A stretch of DNA of 64,000 nucleotides from Aquitalea pelogenes (GTDB lineage Bacteria; Pseudomonadota; Gammaproteobacteria; Burkholderiales; Chromobacteriaceae): contig NZ_LNQV01000014.1 in assembly GCF_001515305.1 (NCBI RefSeq), positions 1-64,000 on the forward strand, in the 5' to 3' direction. The position numbers and the translations under genes are program-made. Under the pieces are notes generated by a model. It searched no databases. It was not told the origin of the DNA and saw only the letters and a list, made by a program, of their open reading frames with translations. Within the stretch, counting starts at the first letter, position 1. Each line of letters opens with the position of its first letter. This document shows, in pieces, positions 8,646-16,614 of this stretch.

Positions 8646-10544
8646 CTAGGACTGCACCGCCTCGCGCACTTGCTCCAGCCCGGTCGGGTCGTCCAGCGTG
8701 GTCAGGTCACCCGGGTCACGCCCTTCGGCCAATGCCTGGATGGAGCGACGCAGCACCTTGCCGGAACGGGTCTTGGGCAACTGGTTGACGAAATACACCC
8801 GTGCCGGATTGGCAATGGCCCCCAGCTGGGATGCCACCTTGGCAATCACTTCTTTTTCCAGTGCGGCTTTCTTTTCCGGGTCTTTCAGTACCGACGGGTC
8901 GCGCAGCACGGCAAAGGCCTGCGGCACCTGCCCCTTCAGCGTGTCATGCACGCCCACCACCGCCACCTCGGCAATGGCGGAGTGACCGGACACTGCTTCT
9001 TCGATTTCCCGCGTACCCAGGCGGTGGCCAGCGACGTTGATCACGTCATCGGTGCGGCCAAGAATGGTGAAGTAGCCGTCGGCATCGCGAATGCCCCAGT
9101 CGAAGGAGGAGTACACCTTGCGGTCCTGGAACAGGCTAAAATAGGTGTTCACAAAACGCTCGTCCTGCCCCCACACCGTGCTCATGCAGCCCGGCGGCAG
9201 CGGCGGAATCACCGCAATCACACCCTTCTCGCCGGCCGGCACTTCCTCGCCGGTAGCCTCGTCCAGCAGCTTCACGTTATAGCCATACACCGGCAAGCCG
9301 GGGCTGCCCAGCTTGGTGGGCAGGGCTTCCACGCCATTGCACACGGTCAGCATCGGCCAGCCGGTTTCGGTCTGCCAGTAGTTGTCCAGCACCGGGATTT
9401 TCAGTTCTTCGGAAATCCAGCTGGCGGTGGGTTCGTCCAGCGGCTCGCCCGCCATGAACAGGGCACGCAGGCTGGACAGATCGTATTTGTGCAGCCATTC
9501 AGGGTCTTGCTTCTTCAACACACGGATGGCGGTGGGGGCGGAGAACATCACCGTGGCGCGGTATTTTTCCACCAGCTGCCACCAGATGCCCGGATCGGGA
9601 CGAATCGGCAGGCCTTCGTACACCAGCGTGGCCATGCCACAGATCAGCGGGGCGTACACGATGTAGGAATGGCCCACCACCCAGCCGATGTCCGAGGTGG
9701 AGAAGAAGGTTTCCCCCGGCTTGCCGCCGTAGATGTATTCCATGCTGGACGCCAGCGCCACGGCATAGCCGCCGGTGTCGCGCTGCACACCCTTGGGTTT
9801 GCCGGTGGTGCCGGAGGTATACAGGATGTAGCTGGGATGGTTGGACTCGACCCACACCACCTCGGCGCGGTCGTCCTGATGCTGCTGACGCAGGGTGGCG
9901 TAATCCAGATCGCGCCCCGGCTTCATCATCGGCGCTTCGGCAAGGCCACGGTTGACCAGAATCACCTTGGCCGGGGCGGCGGCACCTGCCAGCTCCATGG
10001 CCTCGTCCACCAGCGGCTTGTAGGCAATCACCTTGCCACCGCGCATGCCGGCATCGGCGGTCACCAGCAGCTTGGGCGCGGCGTCTTCGATGCGGGTGGC
10101 CAGGCTGGCCGAGGCAAAGCCGCCAAACACCACCGAGTGAATCGCACCCAGCCGCACCGTGGCCAGCATGGCAAACACGGCTTCGGGAATCATCGGCATG
10201 TAGATCAGTACCCGGTCGCCCTTGCCCACGCCCTGTGCCTGCATGATGGAGGCAAAGCGGCTGACTTCTTCGTGCAGCTGGCGATAGGTGTAGGTGATTT
10301 CGGCACCGGTTTCGCTGGAGACATGAATCAGCGCGGCCTGGTCAGGCCGGGTTTCCAGGTGGCGGTCTACCGCGTTGTAACAGAGGTTGGTCTCGCCACC
10401 GGCAAACCATTGGCGAAACGGTGGATTGTCGTATTGCAGCACCTGCGTACAGGGCTTGTGCCAGTGAATCCGCTGTGCCTCGGCACCCCAGAAGACATCT
10501 GGCTGCTCGATGGAACGGCGGTGGAATTCTTGATAGGCGCTCAT
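8646..10544 (-). CDS. prpE: Propionyl-CoA synthetase (propionate-CoA ligase) PrpE
   Basis: Activates propionate to propionyl-CoA with ATP and CoA, feeding the 2-methylcitrate cycle; a cytoplasmic adenylate-forming enzyme. 632 residues, the length of PrpE rather than Acs (about 650). The N-terminus 'FHRRSIEQPDVFWG' and motifs 'NPPFRQWFAGGETNLCYNA', 'YTSGTTGKPKGVQRDTGGYA' (P-loop-like core), 'GRTDDVINVAGHRLGTRE' and 'LPKTRSGKVLRRSIQ' (with the catalytic, acetylatable lysine) follow PrpE closely. No prpB/prpC genes are nearby, so it stands alone. The upstream region holds an inverted repeat that could be an operator. Confidence 0.93.
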   Translation of the reverse strand: MSAYQEFHRRSIEQPDVFWGAEAQRIHWHKPCTQVLQYDNPPFRQWFAGGETNLCYNAVDRHLETRPDQAALIHVSSETGAEITYTYRQLHEEVSRFASIMQAQGVGKGDRVLIYMPMIPEAVFAMLATVRLGAIHSVVFGGFASASLATRIEDAAPKLLVTADAGMRGGKVIAYKPLVDEAMELAGAAAPAKVILVNRGLAEAPMMKPGRDLDYATLRQQHQDDRAEVVWVESNHPSYILYTSGTTGKPKGVQRDTGGYAVALASSMEYIYGGKPGETFFSTSDIGWVVGHSYIVYAPLICGMATLVYEGLPIRPDPGIWWQLVEKYRATVMFSAPTAIRVLKKQDPEWLHKYDLSSLRALFMAGEPLDEPTASWISEELKIPVLDNYWQTETGWPMLTVCNGVEALPTKLGSPGLPVYGYNVKLLDEATGEEVPAGEKGVIAVIPPLPPGCMSTVWGQDERFVNTYFSLFQDRKVYSSFDWGIRDADGYFTILGRTDDVINVAGHRLGTREIEEAVSGHSAIAEVAVVGVHDTLKGQVPQAFAVLRDPSVLKDPEKKAALEKEVIAKVASQLGAIANPARVYFVNQLPKTRSGKVLRRSIQALAEGRDPGDLTTLDDPTGLEQVREAVQS

Positions 10545-10849
10545 GCAGTCTCCCGAGGATGTAGGCTAGTTCATTGTTTTATTTATCAACCAAGCGGTTG
10601 CTAGATTAACAAAATAAGCCCTTTGCCTCACAGGGTCAAGCCTGATCACAGCCAGAGCCATCCGTGCAAGCTGGCCGGTGGGCCCAAAGCAACAGCCCTG
10701 GCCCTGCAATTACCGTAACTTCACTTGCAACAGATAATTACCAATTGATACGTATTTGATTAGCGATAAAGCAAAATTCATGGTGTCGTAACCGAATCAT
10801 CATGCGGGAATCCTAGACTGCCGCCAGTCACTTCTTGCCGAGACACACC
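10545..10849. promoter_or_regulatory. Divergent promoter region prpE / siaABC-like operon
   Basis: 305 bases without a gene. Near prpE there is an inverted repeat CAACC-AAGC-GGTTG at 10587-10600 in an AT-rich context (a TetR- or GntR-type operator is conceivable). The siaA-proximal half is AT-rich around 10720-10800 (runs such as AATTACCAATTGATACG), suitable for a promoter, but I cannot assign -35/-10 boxes with confidence. Confidence 0.45.
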
Positions 10850-12091
10850 ATGCCGCTAGACAGCACGCCCCAGCCCGCACACACCGCCACAATGGCTGGC
10901 CATCTGTTGCAAACGCCGCCAACCGTGAGCCCTTCTGACAACAACTACCACGTACTGGAGCTGTTCTCGCAGGACGAATCACTGGCCAACATTCCGGTGG
11001 TGGAACAGCAGCGCGCGGTCGGCATCATCAACCGCAATACCTTCATGAGCACGCTGGCACGGCCCTTCCATCGCGAAATTTTCGGCCGCAAGCCCTGCAC
11101 CTCGTTCATGAATGCCAGCCCGCTGATCGTGGACTACCTCACACCCATCACCGAGCTGTCCTTCATGGCGCTGGAAGCAGACCGCAAGGTGCTGTCCGAC
11201 GGTTTCCTGATCAATCTGGACAATGCGTATGCCGGCATGGGCCAGGGGGTGTCGCTGATGCAGGCGCTGGCCGACCAGCAGGCAGAAAAGCACCGTCAGA
11301 TGATGGAGAGCATCAACTACGCCAGCGTGATCCAGCAGTCTTTCCTGCAAAGTTCGCGCCGCGACATGGCCGCCGCGCTGGACGACTACTTCATGGTATG
11401 GGCCCCGCGCGACATCGTTGGTGGCGACTACTACTACTTCGTCAAACGGCCGGACGGTTTCTTTGTGGCGGTCATCGACTGCACCGGCCATGGCGTGCCG
11501 GGTGCCTTCATGACGCTGATCATGGCCTCCACCCTGAAACAGGTACTGAGCAGCCACGACCTGCACAACCCGGCCGCCCTGCTACGCGCCATCAACCAGC
11601 AGGTCAAGCAGTCGCTGGGCCAGCTCACCCCGGAAGAAGCCGGCCTTGCCGATCACCCGGAACTGAACTCGGACGACGGCATGGACGGAGCCTTCTGCTG
11701 GTTCGACAACGCCAGCCGCACCCTTACCTACGCCTCGGCCAAGACGCCGTTGTTTGTTCTGCAGCCGGGTAAGGACGAAGTAGACACACTGGACGGCAAC
11801 AAGAAGGGCGTGGGCTATGTCGGCACCCCGCTGGACTATCACTGGGACAACCACCAGGTGCAATTGCCGCCGGGCAGCCGCTTGTATATCAGCACCGACG
11901 GCATCATCGACCAGATCGGCGGCCCCAAGCGCATTTGCTTTGGCAAAAAGCGGCTGAAGGAAAACATCCTCAAGCACGCTGGCAAGCCGATGCAGCAACA
12001 ACAAAAACTGCTGATCGACGCCTTCCTCAAGTGGCAGGGCGAGAACAGCCGCCGCGACGACGTCAGCCTGTTCGGCGTCCACCTGGCCTGA
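10850..12091 (+). CDS. siaA: SiaA-like PP2C/SpoIIE-type protein phosphatase with CBS-like N-terminus
   Basis: Predicted Ser/Thr phosphatase that would dephosphorylate the SiaC-like protein encoded two genes downstream. The C-terminal half (from about residue 150) has the SpoIIE/PP2C metal-binding motifs GGDYYYF, DCTGHGVPGAFMT, STDGIID and RRDDVSLFG. The N-terminal part (about 30-130) contains 'IPVVEQQRAVGIINRNTFM' and 'DGFLINLDNAYAGMGQG', resembling a CBS-pair module as seen in front of some GGDEF proteins. No transmembrane segment is present, unlike the membrane-bound HAMP-containing SiaA of Pseudomonas. Start: ATG 10850 (weak ribosome site); TTG 10835 or ATG 10892 are alternatives. Confidence 0.82.
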   Translation: MPLDSTPQPAHTATMAGHLLQTPPTVSPSDNNYHVLELFSQDESLANIPVVEQQRAVGIINRNTFMSTLARPFHREIFGRKPCTSFMNASPLIVDYLTPITELSFMALEADRKVLSDGFLINLDNAYAGMGQGVSLMQALADQQAEKHRQMMESINYASVIQQSFLQSSRRDMAAALDDYFMVWAPRDIVGGDYYYFVKRPDGFFVAVIDCTGHGVPGAFMTLIMASTLKQVLSSHDLHNPAALLRAINQQVKQSLGQLTPEEAGLADHPELNSDDGMDGAFCWFDNASRTLTYASAKTPLFVLQPGKDEVDTLDGNKKGVGYVGTPLDYHWDNHQVQLPPGSRLYISTDGIIDQIGGPKRICFGKKRLKENILKHAGKPMQQQQKLLIDAFLKWQGENSRRDDVSLFGVHLA

Positions 12092-12118
12092 CCCATCAAC
12101 ATTGCAAGTGAGCACAGC

Positions 12119-12676
12119 ATGAGCCTGACCGACTTTCACCGATTCAAGGAACTGGCCCGCCAGGAAAACGTGGTGTTTTTCTATACCGGCTACTTCTCGC
12201 AAAGCATTGTCACTGCCATGGGCGATTCGCTGCGCCTGCGGCTGGCCAGCCTGGACGCCAGCCAGACCGCCCGCCGCAAGCTGTTTTCCGTCTTCGTGGA
12301 AATGGCACAAAACGTGGTGCATTACTCCGCCGACCATCTGAGCGCCAGCAGCGCCGCCGACCATGAAATCCGCATGGGCTCCCTGTGGGTGGGCGAAACC
12401 GACGGCCAGTTTTACGTGGTCTGCGCCAACCCCATCACCCCGGAAGGCGTGGAGCACATCCGCGCCAAGCTGGAACCGCTGCGCACCATGACCAATGAAG
12501 AAATCAAGGCACGCTACAAGGAAAAGCTGCGCGCGGAAGGCGAAGCCGGCAGCAAGGGCGCCGGCCTTGGTTTTCTTACCGTGGCGCGTGACTCCAGCAA
12601 TCCCATCGAATTCGATTTTGTTGAAGAAAACGACGGCAAACCCTTCACCACCTTCTACCTCAAAGCCACCATTTAA
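12119..12676 (+). CDS. siaB: SiaB-like protein kinase (GHKL-type fold)
   Basis: 185-residue protein of the SiaB family (DUF6272), predicted to phosphorylate SiaC and oppose the phosphatase upstream. The ATP-binding N-box is seen as 'VFVEMAQNVVHYS' (about 59-71) and a glycine-rich lid as 'GSKGAGLGFLTVARDS' (about 143-158), both as in SpoIIAB/RsbW-like kinases. It starts 27 bases after the siaA stop and ends 11 bases before siaC, so the three form one operon. The function is transferred from the Pseudomonas SiaABCD system. Confidence 0.8.
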   Translation: MSLTDFHRFKELARQENVVFFYTGYFSQSIVTAMGDSLRLRLASLDASQTARRKLFSVFVEMAQNVVHYSADHLSASSAADHEIRMGSLWVGETDGQFYVVCANPITPEGVEHIRAKLEPLRTMTNEEIKARYKEKLRAEGEAGSKGAGLGFLTVARDSSNPIEFDFVEENDGKPFTTFYLKATI

Positions 12677-12687
12677 AAGCAGCCATC

Positions 12688-13074
12688 ATGCAAAACCTGT
12701 ATATCGCGCCCACTTCGTCCACCCCGGAAGTGAATTTCCAGTTTGACCGCCACCAGCTGAGCCTGCGCGGCGAGAGCTATCCGGAAAACGCCCACGCCTT
12801 CTTCGGCCCCATCATGCAGGCCATCAAAGCCTACCTGCCCACCCTGCAATCCACCCAGGTCACGGTGGACGTGCAGCTGGCCTACTTCAACAGTTCCAGC
12901 ACCAAGGTGTTGCTGGAATTGTTCAGCCTGTTCAATGACGCAGCAGTGGCAGGCAATTACGTCACCCTCAACTGGCACTACATCGAGGACGACGAAACCA
13001 TTCTGGAATTCGGCCAGGAAGTGGCGGATGACTTCACCGCGCTGGATTTCCACCCCTGCGCACTGGTGGAATAA
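12688..13074 (+). CDS. siaC: SiaC-like phospho-acceptor protein (DUF1987)
   Basis: 128-residue member of the DUF1987/SiaC family, which in Pseudomonas switches the diguanylate cyclase SiaD according to its phosphorylation state. The conserved 'LAYFNSSSTKVLLELF' segment (about 64-79) carries the phospho-acceptor region; by recalled alignment the threonine of Pseudomonas SiaC corresponds to Ser69 here. The acidic C-terminus ends 'ALDFHPCALVE'. No diguanylate cyclase gene follows; the next gene is proA after 104 bases, so the downstream partner must be elsewhere or of a different kind. Confidence 0.82.
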   Translation: MQNLYIAPTSSTPEVNFQFDRHQLSLRGESYPENAHAFFGPIMQAIKAYLPTLQSTQVTVDVQLAYFNSSSTKVLLELFSLFNDAAVAGNYVTLNWHYIEDDETILEFGQEVADDFTALDFHPCALVE

Positions 13075-13178
13075 GCCACTGTCCGACAATATCCATCTGG
13101 CGGCTGACTGGATACGGCAGCAGGTTTTGGGGTAATCTGGCTGACTACCCCGACAAGATCTGATTCAGGACATCCGCC

Positions 13179-14438
13179 ATGAATGTGAAGGACTACATGC
13201 AGCGCGTCGGCCAGGCGGCGCGCAAAGCCAGCCGCGCCATTGCCAAGGCTGATACCCGCCAGAAAAACCAGGCACTCAATGCCATGGCCGATGCCATCGT
13301 GCGTGACAGCGCCAAACTGTTGGCGGCCAACCAGCAAGACCTGGACGCTGCCCGCGCCGCCGGGCTGGACGCCGCCTTCATCGACCGTCTGGCCCTGTCT
13401 GACGCCACCGTGGCCAGCATGGCCGAAGGCCTGCGCCAGATCGCCGCCCTGCCGGACCCGGTGGGTGAAATGGACGATTTTTGCTACCGCCCTTCCGGCA
13501 TCCAGCTGGGCAAGATGCGTGTGCCGCTGGGCGTGGTAGGCATCATTTACGAAGCCCGCCCCAATGTCACCGCCGATGCCGCCGGCCTGTGCCTGAAATC
13601 CGGTAATGCCACCATCCTGCGTGGCGGCTCGGAAGCCTTCCACAGCAACCAGGCCATTGCCGCCTGTGTCAGCGAAGGCCTGCGGGTAGCCGGTCTGCCC
13701 GCCGAAGTGGTGCAGGTAGTGGAAACCACCGACCGCGCCGCCGTGGGCGAGTTGATCACCATGCAGCAATACGTCGACGTGATTGTGCCGCGTGGCGGCA
13801 AGAGCCTGATCGCCCGCATCAGTGCCGAAGCACGCGTACCGGTGATCAAGCATCTGGATGGCAATTGCCATGTCTATATCGACGACACCGCCAATCCGGA
13901 CAAGGCATTCAATATCGCGATGAATGCCAAGACCCAGCGCTATGCACCGTGCAACACCATGGAAACCCTGCTGGTGCACACCGCGTTTGCCGAATTCATC
14001 CTGCCGCGTCTGGCTGAGGCCTACTGGGAAAAAGGCGTGGAATTGCGTGGCTGCGAACGCACCCGTGCCATCCTGGGTGACCAGGTACTGACGGCGACGG
14101 AAGAGGACTGGTTTACCGAATACTCCGCCCCGATTCTGGCCATCAAAGTGGTGAAGGATCTGGACGAAGCCATCGAGCACATCAACCACTACGGTAGTCA
14201 TCACACCGATGCCATCGTCAGCGAAGACTACGGCCGCGCCCGTCGCTTCCTGCGCGAAGTGGACTCCTCCAGCGTGATGGTGAACGCCAGCACCCGCTTT
14301 GCCGACGGCTTCGAATATGGCCTGGGCGCGGAAATCGGCATTTCCACCGACAAGATCCACGCCCGTGGCCCGGTAGGACTGGAAGGCCTCACCAGCCAGA
14401 AATGGGTGGTGCTGGGTGACGGTCAGGTGCGCGGCTAA
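13179..14438 (+). CDS. proA: Gamma-glutamyl phosphate reductase ProA
   Basis: Second enzyme of proline synthesis: NADPH-dependent reduction of gamma-glutamyl phosphate to glutamate semialdehyde, in the cytoplasm. 419 residues, the standard length. Visible family landmarks are '[20 protein letters not shown]' (about 110-129), the catalytic cysteine Cys258 in '[14 protein letters not shown]', and the C-terminal 'FGLG'-equivalent '[20 protein letters not shown]'. proB is not adjacent. A terminator follows directly. Confidence 0.97.
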   Translation: MNVKDYMQRVGQAARKASRAIAKADTRQKNQALNAMADAIVRDSAKLLAANQQDLDAARAAGLDAAFIDRLALSDATVASMAEGLRQIAALPDPVGEMDDFCYRPSGIQLGKMRVPLGVVGIIYEARPNVTADAAGLCLKSGNATILRGGSEAFHSNQAIAACVSEGLRVAGLPAEVVQVVETTDRAAVGELITMQQYVDVIVPRGGKSLIARISAEARVPVIKHLDGNCHVYIDDTANPDKAFNIAMNAKTQRYAPCNTMETLLVHTAFAEFILPRLAEAYWEKGVELRGCERTRAILGDQVLTATEEDWFTEYSAPILAIKVVKDLDEAIEHINHYGSHHTDAIVSEDYGRARRFLREVDSSSVMVNASTRFADGFEYGLGAEIGISTDKIHARGPVGLEGLTSQKWVVLGDGQVRG

Positions 14439-14455
14439 GCCGGACTGATCGCAGC

Positions 14456-14480
14456 AAAAACCGGCTCCGGCCGGTTTTTT
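14456..14480 (+). terminator. Rho-independent terminator of proA
   Basis: Stem AAAAACCGGC / GCCGGTTTTT with loop TCCG, followed by further T, 17 bases after the proA stop. Confidence 0.88.
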
Positions 14481-14613
14481 GTGCCTGCCACATGCACCAG
14501 CAGCGGCAATTTCCCCACAGGCAGTCCGGGGGCCCGGACAAAATCCGGCCACCGCTTGCCAGCCCGCAACGGCTTCTCTAGTGTAGGAAAACTTGGCAGA
14601 CCGGGGGGTCATC

Positions 14614-15066
14614 ATGCTGCAATGGCTGCTTGCCACGCTTCATCTGCTGGCGCTGGGCTGCGGCCTGGGTGCCATCGCCGCACGCGGGCGCAATCTGGCT
14701 GATCAGCCCGATGCCCCGGCCTGGCAGCGCAGCCTGCGCGCCAACAACTGGTGGCATCTGGCGCTATGCCTGTGGCTGGCAAGCGGCCTGATGATACTGG
14801 GCCAGCACCCGGAGCAGCTGTGGATTTCCGGCAGGCTGTCGCCAGTGGCCCTTGCCAAACTGTTGGGCTGCCTGCTGCTGTTCATGCAGGAATGGCGCAG
14901 CCTGTCCCTGCTGCGCCAATGCCGCGAACGACTGGAAAGGGGCCGCTTGCCCGCAGATGAGCTGCGCAGTCGGCTATACCGCGCCAGCCGCCGGCAACTG
15001 GCCTTGCTGCTGCTGTTGCTGCTGTTGTCCACCGCCTGGCATGCCGGGCTGTTCAAAACTCCTTAA
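14614..15066 (+). CDS. Small integral membrane protein, DUF2214-like
   Basis: 150-residue hydrophobic protein with four predicted transmembrane helices (about 2-22, 48-66, 75-95, 127-146). The arrangement HLLALGCGLGA near the N-terminus, 'RANNWWHLALCLWLASGLMIL' in the middle and a basic loop before the last helix recall the DUF2214 family of membrane proteins of unknown function; the assignment is tentative. ATG 14614 is chosen because a GGGGGG ribosome site stands five bases upstream; a TTG seven codons earlier is in frame but lacks one. Confidence 0.7.
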   Translation: MLQWLLATLHLLALGCGLGAIAARGRNLADQPDAPAWQRSLRANNWWHLALCLWLASGLMILGQHPEQLWISGRLSPVALAKLLGCLLLFMQEWRSLSLLRQCRERLERGRLPADELRSRLYRASRRQLALLLLLLLLSTAWHAGLFKTP

Positions 15067-15142
15067 CATCTGCCCGCCCGGAGGGTGGAACCAGCCCCCA
15101 GGCACAGCACTCCATCCGTTTTTATTGTCGGGAAACCAACCC

Positions 15143-15502
15143 ATGCCACCACAGACCCTGTCCCGCATCCTGCCTGCCCTGGCCTGCCTTGGCATTTTTT
15201 CCGCCAGCATCAGCGCGCAGGCAGAAAGCACCTTGCAATTACAGTCCGCCAAAGCCCCGGCAGAAGTCGCCGAATGCTTGCAGCAGGGCATGCGCCGGCT
15301 GAAGATTCCAGACGATTATGTGAAACGGGACACCGCCAGTGACGGTGCCGCCGCCATCCGTCTGCTCAATCCGGTCAGCAACAACACCAGCCTGCAAGTC
15401 AGCATCACACCGCAAGCATCGGGAAGTCAGGTGCAGGTGGACCAGAACGGCATCCCGCTCACCCCGCCCTGGCAACGGATGATCAAACGTTGCGCCGAAT
15501 GA
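15143..15502 (+). CDS. Secreted hypothetical protein
   Basis: 119-residue protein with an evident signal peptide (about 1-26, 'LPALACLGIFSASISAQA', cleavage before ES). The mature part has two cysteines (in 'VAECLQQG' and the terminal 'IKRCAE') that could form a disulfide, and a beta-rich look. I do not recognise a family. It lies 76 bases downstream of the membrane protein gene on the same strand and ends just before the DnaA-box cluster. Confidence 0.7.
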   Translation: MPPQTLSRILPALACLGIFSASISAQAESTLQLQSAKAPAEVAECLQQGMRRLKIPDDYVKRDTASDGAAAIRLLNPVSNNTSLQVSITPQASGSQVQVDQNGIPLTPPWQRMIKRCAE

Positions 15503-15819
15503 ACACACAGGCAATCCCAGGCCTGCCATGACAACCCAGCCGTCCTGCCGGATGGCTGTGGATAATATGCAAAACCGGCACAGATCAGTGGATAGCCTGA
15601 ATAGTTTCTGCACAAGCTGTGGATAAATTGTGTTTTCATGCACATTTGTGTGACAAGCCCCACCACTGACGACGCAACACGCTGTGTACAAAGCGCAAGG
15701 CAACACCTGTAGCGGTGGATACTGTGCACAGCCTGTGGATGTTTCTGTGGATAACATCCACATGACAAATACCTGTACAAGGGGCAAGATTCCCGTTTTG
15801 CCCTCCCCCTTTCACCGCC
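15503..15819. other. Cluster of DnaA boxes in intergenic region
   Basis: 317 gene-free bases. Three exact copies of the strong DnaA box TTATCCACA (reading on the minus strand) lie at 15557-15565, 15618-15626 and 15746-15754. Near matches occur at 15587-15595, 15713-15721, 15723-15731, 15734-15742 and (opposite orientation) 15754-15762. All three exact boxes share one orientation. No dnaA, dnaN, gyrB or rpmH gene is nearby. The region could be a replication origin, a DnaA-titrating locus comparable to datA/DARS, or a DnaA-controlled promoter for the gene starting at 15820. Confidence 0.75.
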
Positions 15820-16519
15820 ATGTCCTTGTTCCCGCTGCCCTGTGGCGACCATCTGCTGCACGGCGATCAACTGCATTGCGCGCAACCACGCACCCACCTG
15901 CTGTTGCTGCACGGTGCTGGCAATGGTCAGCGCGCGCCTTTTCAGCCCCTGCGTCAGACCTTGCAACAACAAGGCATTGCCAGCACGCCTTTGATTTTGT
16001 CGGCCATGGCGACACCGGCGGCAGCCTGACTGGCTCCAGCCTGGCACACCGTGTCCGCCAGGCCGAAACCGTGCTGGTTGCCGGTGGGCTGCACACACAG
16101 CCCCTGGCCTTGCTGGGCAGCAGCATGGGCGCTTATATCGCCATCCGGCTGCTGGACGACATTCAATGCAGCCACCTGATCCTGCAAGTACCCGGCGCTT
16201 ACACGCCAGATGCCTTTGCCGTCCCGTTCGGCCCGGCGTTCAGCGCGTGCTGCGCCAGCAGAACAGCTGGCTGGATAGCGATGCCTGGGACAGGCTGGCT
16301 GGTTTTCGCGGCCATCTGCTGCTGGTGGAAGCAGAACACGATGCCGTGATTCCCCGCGCGCTGAGCCAGCGGCTGCATGACAGCGCCAGTCAGGCCAAAA
16401 GCCGCAGCCGCTTGCTGATTGACGGTGCCGGCCACCTGCTGGCTGCCCACTGGCAAGCCCATCCGGACGCCGCCCGGCGCTATCAGCAGCACATTGCCCG
16501 CTTCCTGCTGCAGGACTGA
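15820..16519 (+). pseudogene. Alpha/beta-hydrolase, broken by two apparent frameshifts
   Basis: A single alpha/beta-hydrolase of about 230 residues is spread over three frames. Frame one gives 'THLLLLHGAGNG' (oxyanion-hole region), frame two 'FDFVGHGDTGGS' and the nucleophile elbow 'LLGSSMGAYIA', frame three 'HLLLVEAEHDAVIP' (acid) and 'LIDGAGHLL' (histidine). The first break, near 15977-15982, is mended by one extra C (giving IASHAFDF); the second, near 16230-16235, also by one extra C (giving PAFQRVLRQQ). All catalytic positions survive, so either these are base-calling errors or the gene was inactivated very recently. It lies directly downstream of the DnaA-box cluster. Confidence 0.8.
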
Positions 16520-16614
16520 AGCCGCCGCAAGCAGCGCGCCATGCCGCCAATCATCAAAATTTCATGACTTAACCATTACACTGGGGCTGACTGTCATCTA
16601 TCAGGTTGCCTGCC

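Noticed and set aside
8646-10544. Acetyl-CoA synthetase (acs) as the name for the CoA ligase
   Set aside because: Length, N-terminus and most motif contexts match PrpE better than Acs.
12978-14636. A 552-codon open frame antisense to proA
   Set aside because: High-GC genes with strong third-position bias often leave long antisense frames open; the sequence is rich in His/Gly/Ala/Gln without domain character, and proA on the other strand is certain.
15503-15819. Calling the DnaA-box cluster the replication origin outright
   Set aside because: No dnaA/dnaN/gyrB/rpmH context and no clear AT-rich unwinding element; reported only as a candidate.
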